From positions 21,638,001-21,702,000 of the forward strand of contig OZ059897.1 of NCBI GenBank assembly GCA_964057225.1: 64,000 nt of DNA, read 5' to 3'. This DNA comes from Auanema rhodensis (Eukaryota; Nematoda; Chromadorea; Rhabditida; Rhabditidae). Shown here piece by piece: positions 36,812 to 51,066 of the stretch. A program made the position numbers and the translations under genes. The notes below the pieces were generated by a model that worked only from the letters and a program-made list of their open reading frames with translations, was not told the DNA's origin and ran no database searches. The first letter of the stretch is position 1, and each line of letters starts with the position of its first letter.

Positions 36812-39800
36812 ACGTGATGTGCACTTGGTATGTAACTCGCTTCACGTGAAAGATAAAGAGATGCGGTTTTTAAAATTAGATTCCCCATGTCCATATTAGT
36901 CTAAAAACAAATTTTTATTGATATTGGTGCATGGTAACCATGACTTTGAAATTTACGTGAACTTTAATTTATGCTCATTAAATGTACCCGTGATGTGCAC
37001 TTGGTATGTAACTCGCTTCACGTGAAAGATAAAGAGATGCGGTTTTCAAAATTAGATTCCCCATCTCCATATTAGTCTAAAAACAAATTTTTATTGATAT
37101 TGGTGCATGGTAACCATGACTTTGAAATTTACGTGAACTTTAATTTATGCTAATTAAATGTACACGTGATGTGCACTTGGTATGTAACTCGCTTCACGTG
37201 AAAGATAAAGAGATGCGGTTTTCAAAATTAGATTCCCCATGTCCATATTAGTCTAAAAACAAATTTTTATTGATATTGGTTCATGGTAACCATGACTTTG
37301 AATATTACGTGAACTTTAATTTATGCTAATTGAATGTACACGTGATGTGCACTTGGTATGTAACTCGCTTCACGTGAAAGATAAAGAGATGCGGTTTTCA
37401 AAATTAGATTCCCCATGTCCATATTAGTCTAAAAACAAATTTTTATTGATATTGGTTCATGGTAACCATGACTTTGAATATTACGTGAACTTTAATTTAT
37501 GCTAATTGAATGTACACGTGATGTGCACTTGGTATGTAACTCGCTTCACGTGAAAGATAAAGAGATGCGGTTTTCAAAATTAGATTCCCCATGTCCATAT
37601 TAGTCTAAAAACAAATTTTTATTGATATTGGTTCATGGTAACCATGACTTTGAAATTTACGTGAACTTTAATTTATGCTAATTAAATGTACACGTGATGT
37701 GCACTTGGTATGTAACTCGCTTCACGTGAAAGATAAAGAGATGCGGTTTTCAAAATTAGATTCCCCATGTCCATATTAGTCTAAAAACAAATTTTTATTG
37801 ATATTGGTGCATGGTAACCATGACTTTGAAATTTACGTGAACTTTAATTTATGCTAATTAAATGTACACGTGATGTGCACTTGGTATGTAACTCGCTTCA
37901 CGTAAAAGATGAAGAGATGCGGTTTTCAAAATTAGATTCCCCATGTCCATATTAGTCTAAAAACAAATTTTTATTGATATTGGTGCATGGTAACCATGAC
38001 TTTGAAATTTACGTGAACTTTAATTTATGCTAATTAAATGTACACGTGATGTGCACTTGGTATGTAACTTGCTTCACGTGAAAGATCAAGAGATGCGGTT
38101 TTCAAAATTAGATTCCCCATGTCCATATTAGTCTAAAAACAAATTTTTATTGATATTGGTGCATGGTAACCATGACTTTGAAATTTACGTGAACTTTAAT
38201 TTATGCTAATTAAATGTACACGTGATGTGCACTTGGTATGTAACTCGCTTCACGTAAAAGATAAAGAGATTCGGTTCTCAAAATTAGATTCCCCATGTCC
38301 ATATTAGTCTAAAAACAAATTTTTATTGATATTGGTGCATGGTAACCATGACTTTGAAATTTACGTGAACTTTAATTTATGCTAATTAAATGTACACGTG
38401 ATGTGCACTTGGTATGTAACTCGCTTCACGTAAAAAATAAAGAGATGCGGTTTTCAAAATTAGATTCCCCATGTCCATATTAGTCTAAAAACAAATTTTT
38501 ATTGATATTGGTTCATGGTAACCATGACTTTGAAATTTACGTGAACTTTAATTTATGCTAATTAAATGTACACGTGATGTGCACTTGGTATGTAACTCGC
38601 TTCACGTGAAAGATAAAGAGATTCGGTTTTCAAAATTAGATTCCCCATGTCCATATTAGTCTAAAAACAAATTTTTATTGATATTGGTGCATGGTAACCA
38701 TGACTTTGAAATTTACGTGAACTTTAATTTATGCTAATTAAATGTACACGTGATGTGCACTTGGTATGTAACTCGCTTCACGTAAAAAATAAAGAGATGC
38801 GGTTTTCAAAATTAGATTCCCCATGTCCATATTAGTTTAAAAACAAATTTTTATTGATATTGGTTCATGGTAACCATGACTTTGAAATTTACGTGAACTT
38901 TAATTTATGCTAATTAAATGTACACGTGATGTGCACTTGGTATGTAACTCGCTTCACGTGAAAGATAAAGAGATGCGGTTTTTAAAATTAGATTCCCCAT
39001 GTCCATATTAGTCTAAAAACAAATTTTTATTGATATTGGTGCATGGTAACCATGACTTTGAAATTTACGTGAACTTTAATTTATGCTAATTAAATGTACA
39101 CGTGATGTGCACTTGGTATGTAACTCGCTTCACGTAAAAGATGAAGAGATGCGGTTTTCAAAATTAGATTCCCCATGTCCATATTAGTCTAAAAACAAAT
39201 TTTTATTGATATTGGTGCATGGTAACCATGACTTTGAAATTTACGTGAACTTTAATTTATGCTAATTAAATGTACACGTGATGTGCACTTGGTATGTAAC
39301 TCGCTTCACGTGAAAGATAAAGAGATGCGGTTTTCAAAATTAGATTCCCCATGTCCATATTAGTCTAAAAACAAATTTTTATTGATATTGGTGCATGGTA
39401 ACCATGACTTTGAAATTTACGTGAACTTTAATTTATGCTAATTAAATGTACACGTGATGTGCACTTGGTATGTAACTCGCTTCACGTGAAAGATAAAGAG
39501 ATGCGGTTTTCAAAATTAGATTCCCCATGTCCATATTAGTCTAAAAACAAATTTTTATTGATATTGGTTCATGGTAACCATGACTTTGAATATTACGTGA
39601 ACTTTAATTTATGCTAATTGAATGTACACGTGATGTGCACTTGGTATGTAACTCGCTTCACGTGAAAGATAAAGAGATGCGGTTTTCAAAATTAGATTCC
39701 CCATGTCCATATTAGTCTAAAAACAAATTTTTATTGATATTGGTTCATGGTAACCATGACTTTGAAATTTACGTGAACTTTAATTTATGCTAATTAAATG

Positions 39801-40330
39801 TACACGTGATGTGCACTTGGTATGTAACTCGCTTCACGTGAAAGATCAAGAGATGCGGTTTTAAAAATTAGATTCCCCATGTCCATATTAGTCTAAAACA
39901 AATTTTTATTGATATTGGTGCATGGTAACCATGACTTTGAAATTTACGTGAACTTTAATTTATGCTAATTAAATGTACACGTGATGTGCACTTGGTATGT
40001 AACTCGCTTCACGTGAAAGATAAAGAGATTTGGTTTTCAAAATTAGATTCCCCATGTCCATATTAGTCTAAAAACAAATTTTTATTGATATTGGTGCATG
40101 GTAACCATGACTTTGAAATTTACGTGAACTTTAATTTATGCTAATTAAATGTACACGTGATGTGCACTTGGTATGTAACTCGCTTCACGTAAAAAATAAA
40201 GAGATGCGGTTTTCAAAATTAGATTCCCCATGTCCATATTAGTCTAAAAACAAATTTTTATTGATATTGGTTCATGGTAACCATGACTTTGAAATTTACG
40301 TGAACTTTAATTTATGCTAATTAAATGTAC
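36812..40330 (+). repeat. a37/c44/t52 zone, first part
   Basis: Dominated by copies with CGTAAAAGATGAAG (a37+g44), GATCAAG (c44), GATTCGG (t52) and CGTAAAAAATAAAG (a37+a41), plus t140+a141+g169 copies at 37164, 37340 and 39452. The order a37+g44, c44, t52, a37+a41 recurs. The boundary between the monomers at 36812 and 36988 is damaged (CTCATT and TACCCGTG), removing the junction CACGTG box. The monomer at 39804 is one base short. Confidence 0.75.
39804..39978 (+). repeat. 175-bp monomer
   Basis: One A of the five-A run at p92-p96 is missing (CTAAAACAAAT). The copy also has c44 and GGTTTTAAAAATT. Loss of one base from a homopolymer is the commonest kind of replication or sequencing error, so this could be real slippage or a base-calling fault. 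It shifts the phase of the array by one. Confidence 0.85.
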
Positions 40331-43300
40331 ACGTGATGTGCACTTGGTATGTAACTCGCTTCACGTGAAAGATAAAGAGATTCGGTTTTCGAAATTAGAT
40401 TCCCCATGTCCATATTAGTCTAAAAACAAATTTTTATTGATATTGGTTCATGGTAACCATGACTTTGAATATTACGTGAACGTTAATTTATGCTAATTGA
40501 ATGTACACGTGATGTGCACTTGGTATGTAACTCGCTTCACGTGAAAGATGAAGAGATGCGGTTTTTAAAATTAGATTCCCCATGTCCATATTAGTCTAAA
40601 AACAAATTTTTATTGATATTGGTTCATGGTAACCATGACTTTGAAATTTACGTGAACTTTAATTTATGCTAATTAAATGTACACGTGATGTGCACTTGGT
40701 ATGTAACTCGCTTCACGTGAAAGATAAAGAGATGCGGTTTTCAAAATTAGATTCCCCATGTCCATATTAGTCTAAAAACAAATTTTTATTGATATTGGTT
40801 CATGGTAACCATGACTTTGAAATTTACGTGAACTTTAATTTATGCTAATTAAATGTACACGTGATGTGCACTTGGTATGTAACTCGCTTCACGTGAAAGA
40901 TAAAGAGATGCGGTTTTCAAAATTAGATTCCCCATGTCCATATTAGTCTAAAAACAAATTTTTATTGATATTGGTGCATGGTAACCATGACTTTGAAATT
41001 TACGTGAACTTTAATTTATGCTAATTAAATGTACACGTGATGTGCACTTGGTATGTAACTCGCTTCACGTAAAAGATGAAGAGATGCGGTTTTCAAAATT
41101 AGATTCCCCATGTCCATATTAGTCTAAAAACAAATTTTTATTGATATTGGTGCATGGTAACCATGACTTTGAAATTTACGTGAACTTTAATTTATGCTAA
41201 TTAAATGTACACGTGATGTGCACTTGGTATGTAACTCGCTTCACGTGAAAGATCAAGAGATGCGGTTTTCAAAATTAGATTCCCCATGTCCATATTAGTC
41301 TAAAAACAAATTTTTATTGATATTGGTGCATGGTAACCATGACTTTGAAATTTACGTGAACTTTAATTTATGCTAATTAATTGTACACGTGATGTGCACT
41401 TGGTATGTAACTCGCTTCACGTGAAAGATAAAGAGATTCCGTTTTCAAAATTAGATTCCCCATGTCCATATTAGTCTAAAAACAAATTTTTATTGATATT
41501 GGTGCATGGTAACCATGACTTTGAAATTTACGTGAACTTTAATTTATGCTAATTAAATGTACACGTGATGTGCACTTGGTATGTAACTCGCTTCACGTAA
41601 AAAATAAAGAGATGCGGTTTTCAAAATTAGATTCCCCATGTCCATATTAGTCTAAAAACAAATTTTTATTGATATTGGTTCATGGTAACCATGACTTTGA
41701 AATTTACGTGAACTTTAATTTATGCTAATTAAATGTACACGTGATGTGCACTTGGTATGTAACTCGCTTCACGTGAAAGATAAAGAGATTCGGTTTTCGA
41801 AATTAGATTCCCCATGTCCATATTAGTCTAAAAACAAATTTTTATTGATATTGGTTCATGGTAACCATGACTTTGAATATTACGTGAACGTTAATTTATG
41901 CTAATTGAATGTACACGTGATGTGCACTTGGTATGTAACTCGCTTCACGTGAAAGATAAAGAGATGCGGTTTTCAAAATTAGATTCCCCATGTCCATATT
42001 AGTCTAAAAACAAATTTTTATTGATATTGGTTCATGGTAACCATGACTTTGAAATTTACGTGAACTTTGATTTATGCTAATTAAATGTACACGTGATGTG
42101 CACTTGGTATGTAACTCGCTTCACGTGAAAGATCAAGAGATGCGGTTTTCAAAATTAGATTCCCCATGTCCATATTAGTCTAAAAACAAATTTTTATTGA
42201 TATTGGTGCATGGTAACCATGACTTTGAAATTTACGTGAACTTTAATTTATGCTAATTAAATGTACACGTGATGTGCACTTGGTATGTAACTCGCTTCAC
42301 GTGAAAGATAAAGAGATGCGGTTTTCAAAATTAGATTCCCCATGTCCATATTAGTCTAAAAACAAATTTTTATTGATATTGGTTCATGGTAACCATGACT
42401 TTGAAATTTACGTGAACTTTAATTTATGCTAATTGAATTTACACGTGATGTGCACTTGGTATGTAACTCGCTTCACGTGAAAGATAAAAAGATGTGGTTT
42501 TCAAAATTAGATTCCCCATGTCCATATTAGTCTAAAAACAAATTTTTATTGATATTGGTTCATGGTAACCATGACTTTGAAATTTACGTGAACTTTAATT
42601 TATGCTAATTAAATGTACACGTGATGTGCACTTGGTATGTAACTCGCTTCACGTGAAAGATAAAGAGATTCGGTTTTCGAAATTAGATTCCCCATGTCCA
42701 TATTAGTCTAAAAACAAATTTTTATTGATATTGGTTCATGGTAACCATGACTTTGAATATTACGTGAACGTTAATTTATGCTAATTGAATGTACACGTGA
42801 TGTGCACTTGGTATGTAACTCGCTTCACGTGAAAGATGAAGAGATGCGGTTTTTAAAATTAGATTCCCCATGTCCATATTAGTCTAAAAACAAATTTTTA
42901 TTGATATTGGTTCATGGTAACCATGACTTTGAAATTTACGTGAACTTTAATTTATGCTAATTAAATGTACACGTGATGTGCACTTGGTATGTAACTCGCT
43001 TCACGTGAAAGATAAAGAGATGCGGTTTTCAAAATTAGATTCCCCATGTCCATATTAGTCTAAAAACAAATTTTTATTGATATTGGTTCATGGTAACCAT
43101 GACTTTGAAATTTACGTGAACTTTAATTTATGCTAATTAAATGTACACGTGATGTGCACTTGGTATGTAACTCGCTTCACGTGAAAGATAAAGAGATGCG
43201 GTTTTCAAAATTAGATTCCCCATGTCCATATTAGTCTAAAAACAAATTTTTATTGATATTGGTGCATGGTAACCATGACTTTGAAATTTACGTGAACTTT

Positions 43301-44554
43301 AATTTATGCTAATTAAATGTACACGTGATGTGCACTTGGTATGTAACTCGCTTCACGTAAAAGATGAAGAGATGCGGTTTTCAAAATTAGATTCCCCATG
43401 TCCATATTAGTCTAAAAACAAATTTTTATTGATATTGGTGCATGGTAACCATGACTTTGAAATTTACGTGAACTTTAATTTATGCTAATTAAATGTACAC
43501 GTGATGTGCACTTGGTATGTAACTCGCTTCACGTGAAAGATCAAGAGATGCGGTTTTCAAAATTAGATTCCCCATGTCCATATTAGTCTAAAAACAAATT
43601 TTTATTGATATTGGTGCATGGTAACCATGACTTTGAAATTTACGTGAACTTTAATTTATGCTAATTAATTGTACACGTGATGTGCACTTGGTATGTAACT
43701 CGCTTCACGTGAAAGATAAAGAGATTCCGTTTTCAAAATTAGATTCCCCATGTCCATATTAGTCTAAAAACAAATTTTTATTGATATTGGTGCATGGTAA
43801 CCATGACTTTGAAATTTACGTGAACTTTAATTTATGCTAATTAAATGTACACGTGATGTGCACTTGGTATGTAACTCGCTTCACGTAAAAAATAAAGAGA
43901 TGCGGTTTTCAAAATTAGATTCCCCATGTCCATATTAGTCTAAAAACAAATTTTTATTGATATTGGTTCATGGTAACCATGACTTTGAAATTTACGTGAA
44001 CTTTAATTTATGCTAATTAAATGTACACGTGATGTGCACTTGGTATGTAACTCGCTTCACGTGAAAGATAAAGAGATTCGGTTTTCGAAATTAGATTCCC
44101 CATGTCCATATTAGTCTAAAAACAAATTTTTATTGATATTGGTTCATGGTAACCATGACTTTGAATATTACGTGAACGTTAATTTATGCTAATTGAATGT
44201 ACACGTGATGTGCACTTGGTATGTAACTCGCTTCACGTGAAAGATAAAGAGATGCGGTTTTCAAAATTAGATTCCCCATGTCCATATTAGTCTAAAAACA
44301 AATTTTTATTGATATTGGTTCATGGTAACCATGACTTTGAAATTTACGTGAACTTTGATTTATGCTAATTAAATGTACACGTGATGTGCACTTGGTATGT
44401 AACTCGCTTCACGTGAAAGATCAAGAGATGCGGTTTTCAAAATTAGATTCCCCATGTCCATATTAGTCTAAAAACAAATTTTTATTGATATTGGTGCATG
44501 GTAACCATGACTTTGAAATTTACGTGAACTTTAATTTATGCTAATTAAATGTAC
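40331..44554 (+). repeat. Thirteen-monomer tandem duplication (offset 2288 bp)
   Basis: Monomers at 40331-42266 (eleven copies) recur at 42619-44554. They share private tags: t52+g61+t140+g152 (AACGTTAAT), g44+t60, GATTCCG, ATTAATTGTAC and TTTGATTT. By eye the 1936-bp copies are identical. Between them lie an E monomer (42267) and an F-like monomer (42443) without t98, completing the 13-monomer period. Complete identity with so many private tags makes this one of the most recent events in the window. Confidence 0.85.
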
Positions 44555-45962
44555 ACGTGATGTGCACTTGGTATGTAACTCGCTTCACGTGAAAGATAAA
44601 GAGATTCGGTTTTCAAAATTAGATTCCCCATGTCCATATTAGTCTAAAAACAAATTTTTATTGATATTGGTGCATGGTAACCATGACTTTGAAATTTACG
44701 TGAACTTTAATTTATGCTAATTAAATGTACACGTGATGTGCACTTGGTATGTAACTCGCTTCACGTAAAAGATGAAGAGATGCGGTTTTCAAAATTAGAT
44801 TCCCCATGTCCATATTAGTCTAAAAACAAATTTTTATTGATATTGGTGCATGGTAACCATGACTTTGAAATTTACGTGAACTTTAATTTATGCTAATTAA
44901 ATGTACACGTGATGTGCACTTGGTATGTAACTCGCTTCACGTGAAAGATCAAGAGATGCGGTTTTCAAAATTAGATTCCCCATGTCCATATTAGTCTAAA
45001 AACAAATTTTTATTGATATTGGTGCATGGTAACCATGACTTTGGAATTTACGTGAACTTTAATTTATGCTAATTAAATGTACACGTGATGTGCACTTGGT
45101 ATGTAACTCGCTTCACGTGAAAGATAAAGAGATTCGGTTTTCAAAATTAGATTCCCCATGTCCATATTAGTCTAAAAACAAATTTTTATTGATATTGGTG
45201 CATGGTAACCATGACTTTGAAATTTACGTGAACTTTAATTTATGCTAATTAAATGTACACGTGATGTGCACTTGGTATGTAACTCGCTTCACGTAAAAAA
45301 TAAAGAGATGCGGTTTTCAAAATTAGATTCCCCATGTCCATATTAGTCTAAAAACAAATTTTTATTGATATTGGTTCATGGTAACCATGACTTTGAAATT
45401 TACGTGAACTTTAATTTATGCTAATTAAATGTACACGTGATGTGCACTTGGTATGTAACTCGCTTCACGTGAAAGATAAAGAGATTCGGTTTTCAAAATT
45501 AGATTCCCCATGTCCATATTAGTCTAAAAACAAATTTTTATTGATATTGGTTCATGGTAACCATGACTTTGAAATTTACGTGAACTTTAATTTATGCTAA
45601 TTAAATGTACACGTGATGTGCACTTGGTATGTAACTCGCTTCACGTGAAAGATAAAGAGATGCGGTTTTCAAAATTAGATTCCCCATGTTCATATTAGTC
45701 TAAAAACAAATTTTTATTGATATTGGTTCATGGTAACCATGACTTTGAATATTACGTGAACTTTAATTTATGCTAATTGAATGTACACGTGATGTGCACT
45801 TGGTATGTAACTCGCTTCACGTGAAAGATAAAGAGATGCGGTTTTCAAAATTAGATTCCCCATGTCCATATTAGTCTAAAAACAAATTTTTATTGATATT
45901 GGTTCATGGTAACCATGACTTTGAAATTTACGTGAACTTTAATTTATGCTAATTAAATGTAC
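44555..45962 (+). repeat. End of the a37/c44/t52 zone
   Basis: Eight monomers: t52, a37+g44, c44 (with TTTGGAATT), t52, a37+a41, t52, a t140+a141+g169 copy with ATGTTCATATT (45611), and a plain t118 copy (45787). The four-step order t52, a37+g44, c44, t52 continues from the preceding duplication. The next monomer (45963) begins the rerun of the opening zone. Confidence 0.7.
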
Positions 45963-48778
45963 ACGTGATGTGCACTTGGTATGTAACTCGCTTCACGTAA
46001 AAGATGAAGAGATGCGGTTTTCAAAATTAGATTCCCCATGTCCATATTAGTCTAAAAACAAATTTTTATTGATATTAGTGCATGGTAACCATGACTTTGA
46101 AATTTACGTGAACTTTAATTTATGCTAATTAAATGTACACGTGATGTGCACTTGGTATGTAACTCGCTTCACGTGAAAGATAAAGAGATGCGGTTTTCAA
46201 AATTAGATTCCCCATGTCCATATTAGTTTAAAAACAAATTTTTATTGATATTGGTTCATGGTAACCATGACTTTGAAATTTACGTGAACTTTAATTTATG
46301 CTAATTAAATGTACACGTGATGTGCACTTGGTATGTAACTCGCTTCACGTGAAAGATAAAGAGATGCGGTTTTCAAAATTAGATTCCCCATGTCCATATT
46401 AGTCTAAAAACAAATTTTTATTGATATTGGTGCATGGTAACCATGACTTTGAAATTTACGTGAACTTTAATTTATGCTAATTAAATGTACACGTGATGTG
46501 CACTTGGTATGGAACTCGCTTCACGTAAAAGATAAAGAGATGCGGTTTTCAAAAATAGATTCCCCATGTCCATATTAGTCTAAAAACAAATTTTTATTGA
46601 TATTGGTTCATGGTAACCATGACTTTGAAATTTACGTGAACTTTAATTTATGCTAATTAAATGTACACGTGATGTGCACTTGGTATGTAACTCGCTTCAC
46701 GTGAAAGATAAAGAGATGCGGTTTTCAAAATTAGATTCCCCATGTCCATATTAGTCTAAAAACAAATTTTTATTGATATTGGTGCATGGTAACCATGACT
46801 TTGAAATTTACGTGAACTTTAATTTATGCTAATTAAATGTACACGTGATGTGCACTTGGTATGTAACTCGCTTCACGTGAAAGATAAAGAGATGCGGTTT
46901 TCAAAATTAGATTCCCCATGTCCATATTAGTCTAAAAACAAATTTTTATTGATATTGGTTCATGGTAACCATGACTTTGAAATTTACGTGAACTTTAATT
47001 TATGCTAATTAAATGTACACGTGATGTGCACTTGGTATGTAACTCGCTTCACGTGAAAGATGAAGAGATGCGGTTTTCAAAATTAGATTCCCCATGTCCA
47101 TATTAGTCTAAAAACAAATTTTTATTGATATTGGTTCATGGTAACCATGACTTTGAAATTTACGTGAACTTTAATTTATGCTAATTAAATGTACACGTGA
47201 TGTGCACTTGGTATGTAACTCGCTTCACGTGAAAGATAAAGAGATGCGGTTTTCAAAATTAGATTCCCCATGTCCATATTAGTTTAAAAACAAATTTTTA
47301 TTGATATTGGTTCATGGTAACCATGACTTTGAAATTTACGTGAACTTTAATTTATGCTAATTAAATGTACACGTGATGTGCACTTGGTATGTAACTCGCT
47401 TCACGTGAAAGATAAAGAGATGCGGTTTTTAAAATTAGATTCCCCATGTCCATATTAGTCTAAAAACAAATTTTTATTGATATTGGTGCATGGTAACCAT
47501 GACTTTGAAATTTACGTGAACTTAAATTTATGCTAATTAAATGTACACGTGATGTGCACTTGGTATGTAACTCGCTTCACGTGAAAGATAAAGAGATGCG
47601 GTTTTCAAAATTAGATTCCCCATGTCCATATTAGTCTAAAAACAAATTTTTATTGATATTGGTTCATGGTAACCATGACTTTGAAATTTACGTGAACTTT
47701 AATTTATGCTAATTAAATGTACACGTGATGTGCACTTGGTATGTAACTCGCTTCACGTGAAAGATAAAGAGATTCGGTTTTCAAAATTAGATTCCCCATG
47801 TCCATATTAGTCTAAAAACAAATTTTTATTGATATTGGTGCATGGTAACCATGACTTTGAAATTTACGTGAACTTAAATTTATGCTAATTAAATGTACAC
47901 GTGATGTGCACTTGGTATGTAACTCGCTTCACGTGAAAGATGAAGAGATGCGGTTTTCAAAATTAGATTCCCCATGTCCATATTAGTCTAAAAACAAATT
48001 TTTATTGATATTGGTTCATGGTAACCATGACTTTGAAATTTACGTGAACTTTAATTTATGCTAATTAAATGTACACGTGATGTGCACTTGGTATGTAACT
48101 CGCTTCACGTGAAAGATGAAGAGATGCGGTTTTCAAAATTAGATTCCCCATGTCCATATTAGTTTAAAAACAAATTTTTATTGATATTGGTTCATGGTAA
48201 CCATGACTTTGAAATTTACGTGAACTTTAATTTATGCTAATTAAATGTACACGTGATGTGCACTTGGTATGTAACTCGCTTCACGTGAAAGATAAAGAGA
48301 TGCGGTTTTTAAAATTAGATTCCCCATGTCCATATTAGTCTAAAAACAAATTTTTATTGATATTGGTGCATGGTAACCATGACTTTGAAATTTACGTGAA
48401 CTTTAATTTATGCTAATTAAATGTACACGTGATGTGCACTTGGTATGTAACTCGCTTCACGTGAAAGATAAAGAGATGCGGTTTTCAAAATTATATTCCC
48501 CATGTCCATATTAGTCTAAAAACAAATTTTTATTGATATTGGTGCATGGTAACCATGACTTTGAAATTTACGTGAACTTTAATTTGTGCTAATTAAATGT
48601 ACACGTGATGTGCACTTGGTATGTAACTCGCTTCACGTGAAAGATAAAGAGATTCGGTTTTCAAAATTAGATTCCCCATGTCCATATTAGTCTAAAAACA
48701 AATTTTTATTGATATTGGTGCATGGTAACCATGACTTTGAAATTTACGTGAACTTAAATTTATGCTAATTAAATGTAC
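45963..48778 (+). repeat. Second copy of the opening zone
   Basis: Monomers 45963, 46139, 46315 and 46491 reproduce 177, 353, 529 and 705, including the rare ATTAGTG and g22+a65 tags. From 47019 the series matches 1409 onward (offset 45,610 bp), and this match runs on to 49658. Between the two stretches one fewer monomer is present than in the first copy. The five-monomer block of 2113-2992 is present once, at 47723-48602. Confidence 0.85.
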
Positions 48779-51066
48779 ACGTGATGTGCACTTGGTATGT
48801 AACTCGCTTCACGTGAAAGATAAAGAGATGCGGTTTTCAAAATTAGATTCCCCATGTCCATATTAGTCTAAAAACAAATTTTTATCGATATTGGTTCATG
48901 GTAACCATGACTTTGAAATTTACGTGAACTTTAATTTATGCTAATTAAATGTACACGTGATGTGCACTTGGTATGTAACTCGCTTCACGTGAAAGATAAA
49001 GAGATGCGGTTTTCAAAATTAGATTCCCCATGTCCATATTAGTCTAAAAACAAATTTTTATCGATATTGGTTCATGGTAACCATGACTTTGAAATTTACG
49101 TGAACTTTAATTTATGCTAATTAAATGTACACGTGATGTGCACTTGGTATCTAACTCGCTTCACGTGAAAGATAAAGAGATGCGGTTTTCAAAATTATAT
49201 TCCCCATGTCCATATTAGTCTAAAAACAAATTTTTATTGATATTGGTGCATGGTAACCATGACTTTGAAATTTACGTGAACTTTAATTTGTGCTAATTAA
49301 ATGTACACGTGATGTGCACTTGGTATGTAACTCGCTTCACGTGAAAGATAAAGAGATGCGGTTTTCAAAATTAGATTCCCCATGTCCATATTAGTCTAAA
49401 AACAAATTTTTATTGATATTGGTGCATGGTAACCATGACTTTGAAATTTACGTGAACTTTAATTTATGCTAATTAAATGTACACGTGATGTGCACTTGGT
49501 ATGTAACTCGCTTCACGTAAAAGATAAAGAGATGCGGTTTTCAAAATTAGATTCCCCATGTCCATATTAGTCTAAAAACAAATTTTTATCGATATTGGTT
49601 CATGGTAACCATGACTTTGAAATTTACGTGAACTTTAATTTATGCTAATTAAATGTACACGTGATGTGCACTTGGTATCTAACTCGCTTCACGTGAAAGA
49701 TAAAGAGATGCGGTTTTCAAAATTATATTCCCCATGTCCATATTAGTCTAAAAACAAATTTTTATTGATATTGGTGCATGGTAACCATGACTTTGAAATT
49801 TACGTGAACTTTAATTTGTGCTAATTAAATGTACACGTGATGTGCACTTGGTATGTAACTCGCTTCACGTGAAAGATAAAGAGATGCGGTTTTCAAAATT
49901 AGATTCCCCATGTCCATATTAGTCTAAAAACAAATTTTTATCGATATTGGTTCATGGTAACCATGACTTTGAAATTTACGTGAACTTTAATTTATGCTAA
50001 TTAAATGTACACGTGATGTGCACTTGGTATGTAACTCGCTTCACGTGAAAGATAAAGAGATGCGGTTTTCAAAATTAGATTCCCCATGTCCATATTAGTC
50101 TAAAAACAAATTTTTATCGATATTGGTTCATGGTAACCATGACTTTGAAATTTACGTGAACTTTAATTTATGCTAATTAAATGTACACGTGATGTGCACT
50201 TGGTATCTAACTCGCTTCACGTGAAAGATAAAGAGATGCGGTTTTCAAAATTATATTCCCCATGTCCATATTAGTCTAAAAACAAATTTTTATTGATATT
50301 GGTGCATGGTAACCATGACTTTGAAATTTACGTGAACTTTAATTTGTGCTAATTAAATGTACACGTGATGTGCACTTGGTATGTAACTCGCTTCACGTGA
50401 AAGATAAAGAGATGCGGTTTTCAAAATTAGATTCCCCATGTCCATATTAGTCTAAAAACAAATTTTTATTGATATTGGTGCATGGTAACCATGACTTTGA
50501 AATTTACGTGAACTTTAATTTATGCTAATTAAATGTACACGTGATGTGCACTTGGTATGTAACTCGCTTCACGTAAAAGATAAAGAGATGCGGTTTTCAA
50601 AATTAGATTCCCCATGTCCATATTAGTCTAAAAACAAATTTTTATCGATATTGGTTCATGGTAACCATGACTTTGAAATTTACGTGAACTTTAATTTATG
50701 CTAATTAAATGTACACGTGATGTGCACTTGGTATCTAACTCGCTTCACGTGAAAGATAAAGAGATGCGGTTTTCAAAATAATATTCCCCATGTCCATATT
50801 AGTCTAAAAACAAATTTTTATTGATATTGGTGCATGGTAACCATGACTTTGAAATTTACGTGAACTTTAATTTGTGCTAATTAAATGTACACGTGATGTG
50901 CACTTGGTATGTAACTCGCTTCACGTGAAAGATAAAGAGATGCGGTTTTCAAAATTAGATTCCCCATGTCCATATTAGTCTAAAAACAAATTTTTATTGA
51001 TATTGGTGCATGGTAACCATGACTTTGAAATTTACGTGAACTTTAATTTATGCTAATTAAATGTAC
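48779..51066 (+). repeat. Two D-D-A-B-C-A units plus B, second copy
   Basis: Thirteen monomers identical in order and tags to 10764-13051, with one visible difference (AAAATAATATT in the A monomer at 50715). The left neighbour is a t52+a154 monomer, as at 2993-3168, and the right neighbour is an E-F pair. The flanks therefore differ from those of the 10.8 kb copy but match the ends of the 3.2-7.4 kb zone. This is best explained by expansion of a single such block in the first large copy, or by contraction here. Confidence 0.85.

Noticed and set aside
39804-39978. The one-base loss as a biologically meaningful variant
   Set aside because: A single missing A in a homopolymer is as likely to be a sequencing error as real slippage, so it is annotated but not treated as a finding.
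40331-44554. Assembly duplication as the explanation of identical blocks
   Set aside because: Not excluded, but not preferred. The two copies are separated by a distinct E-F-like pair and end in different neighbours, which a simple assembly stutter would not produce.
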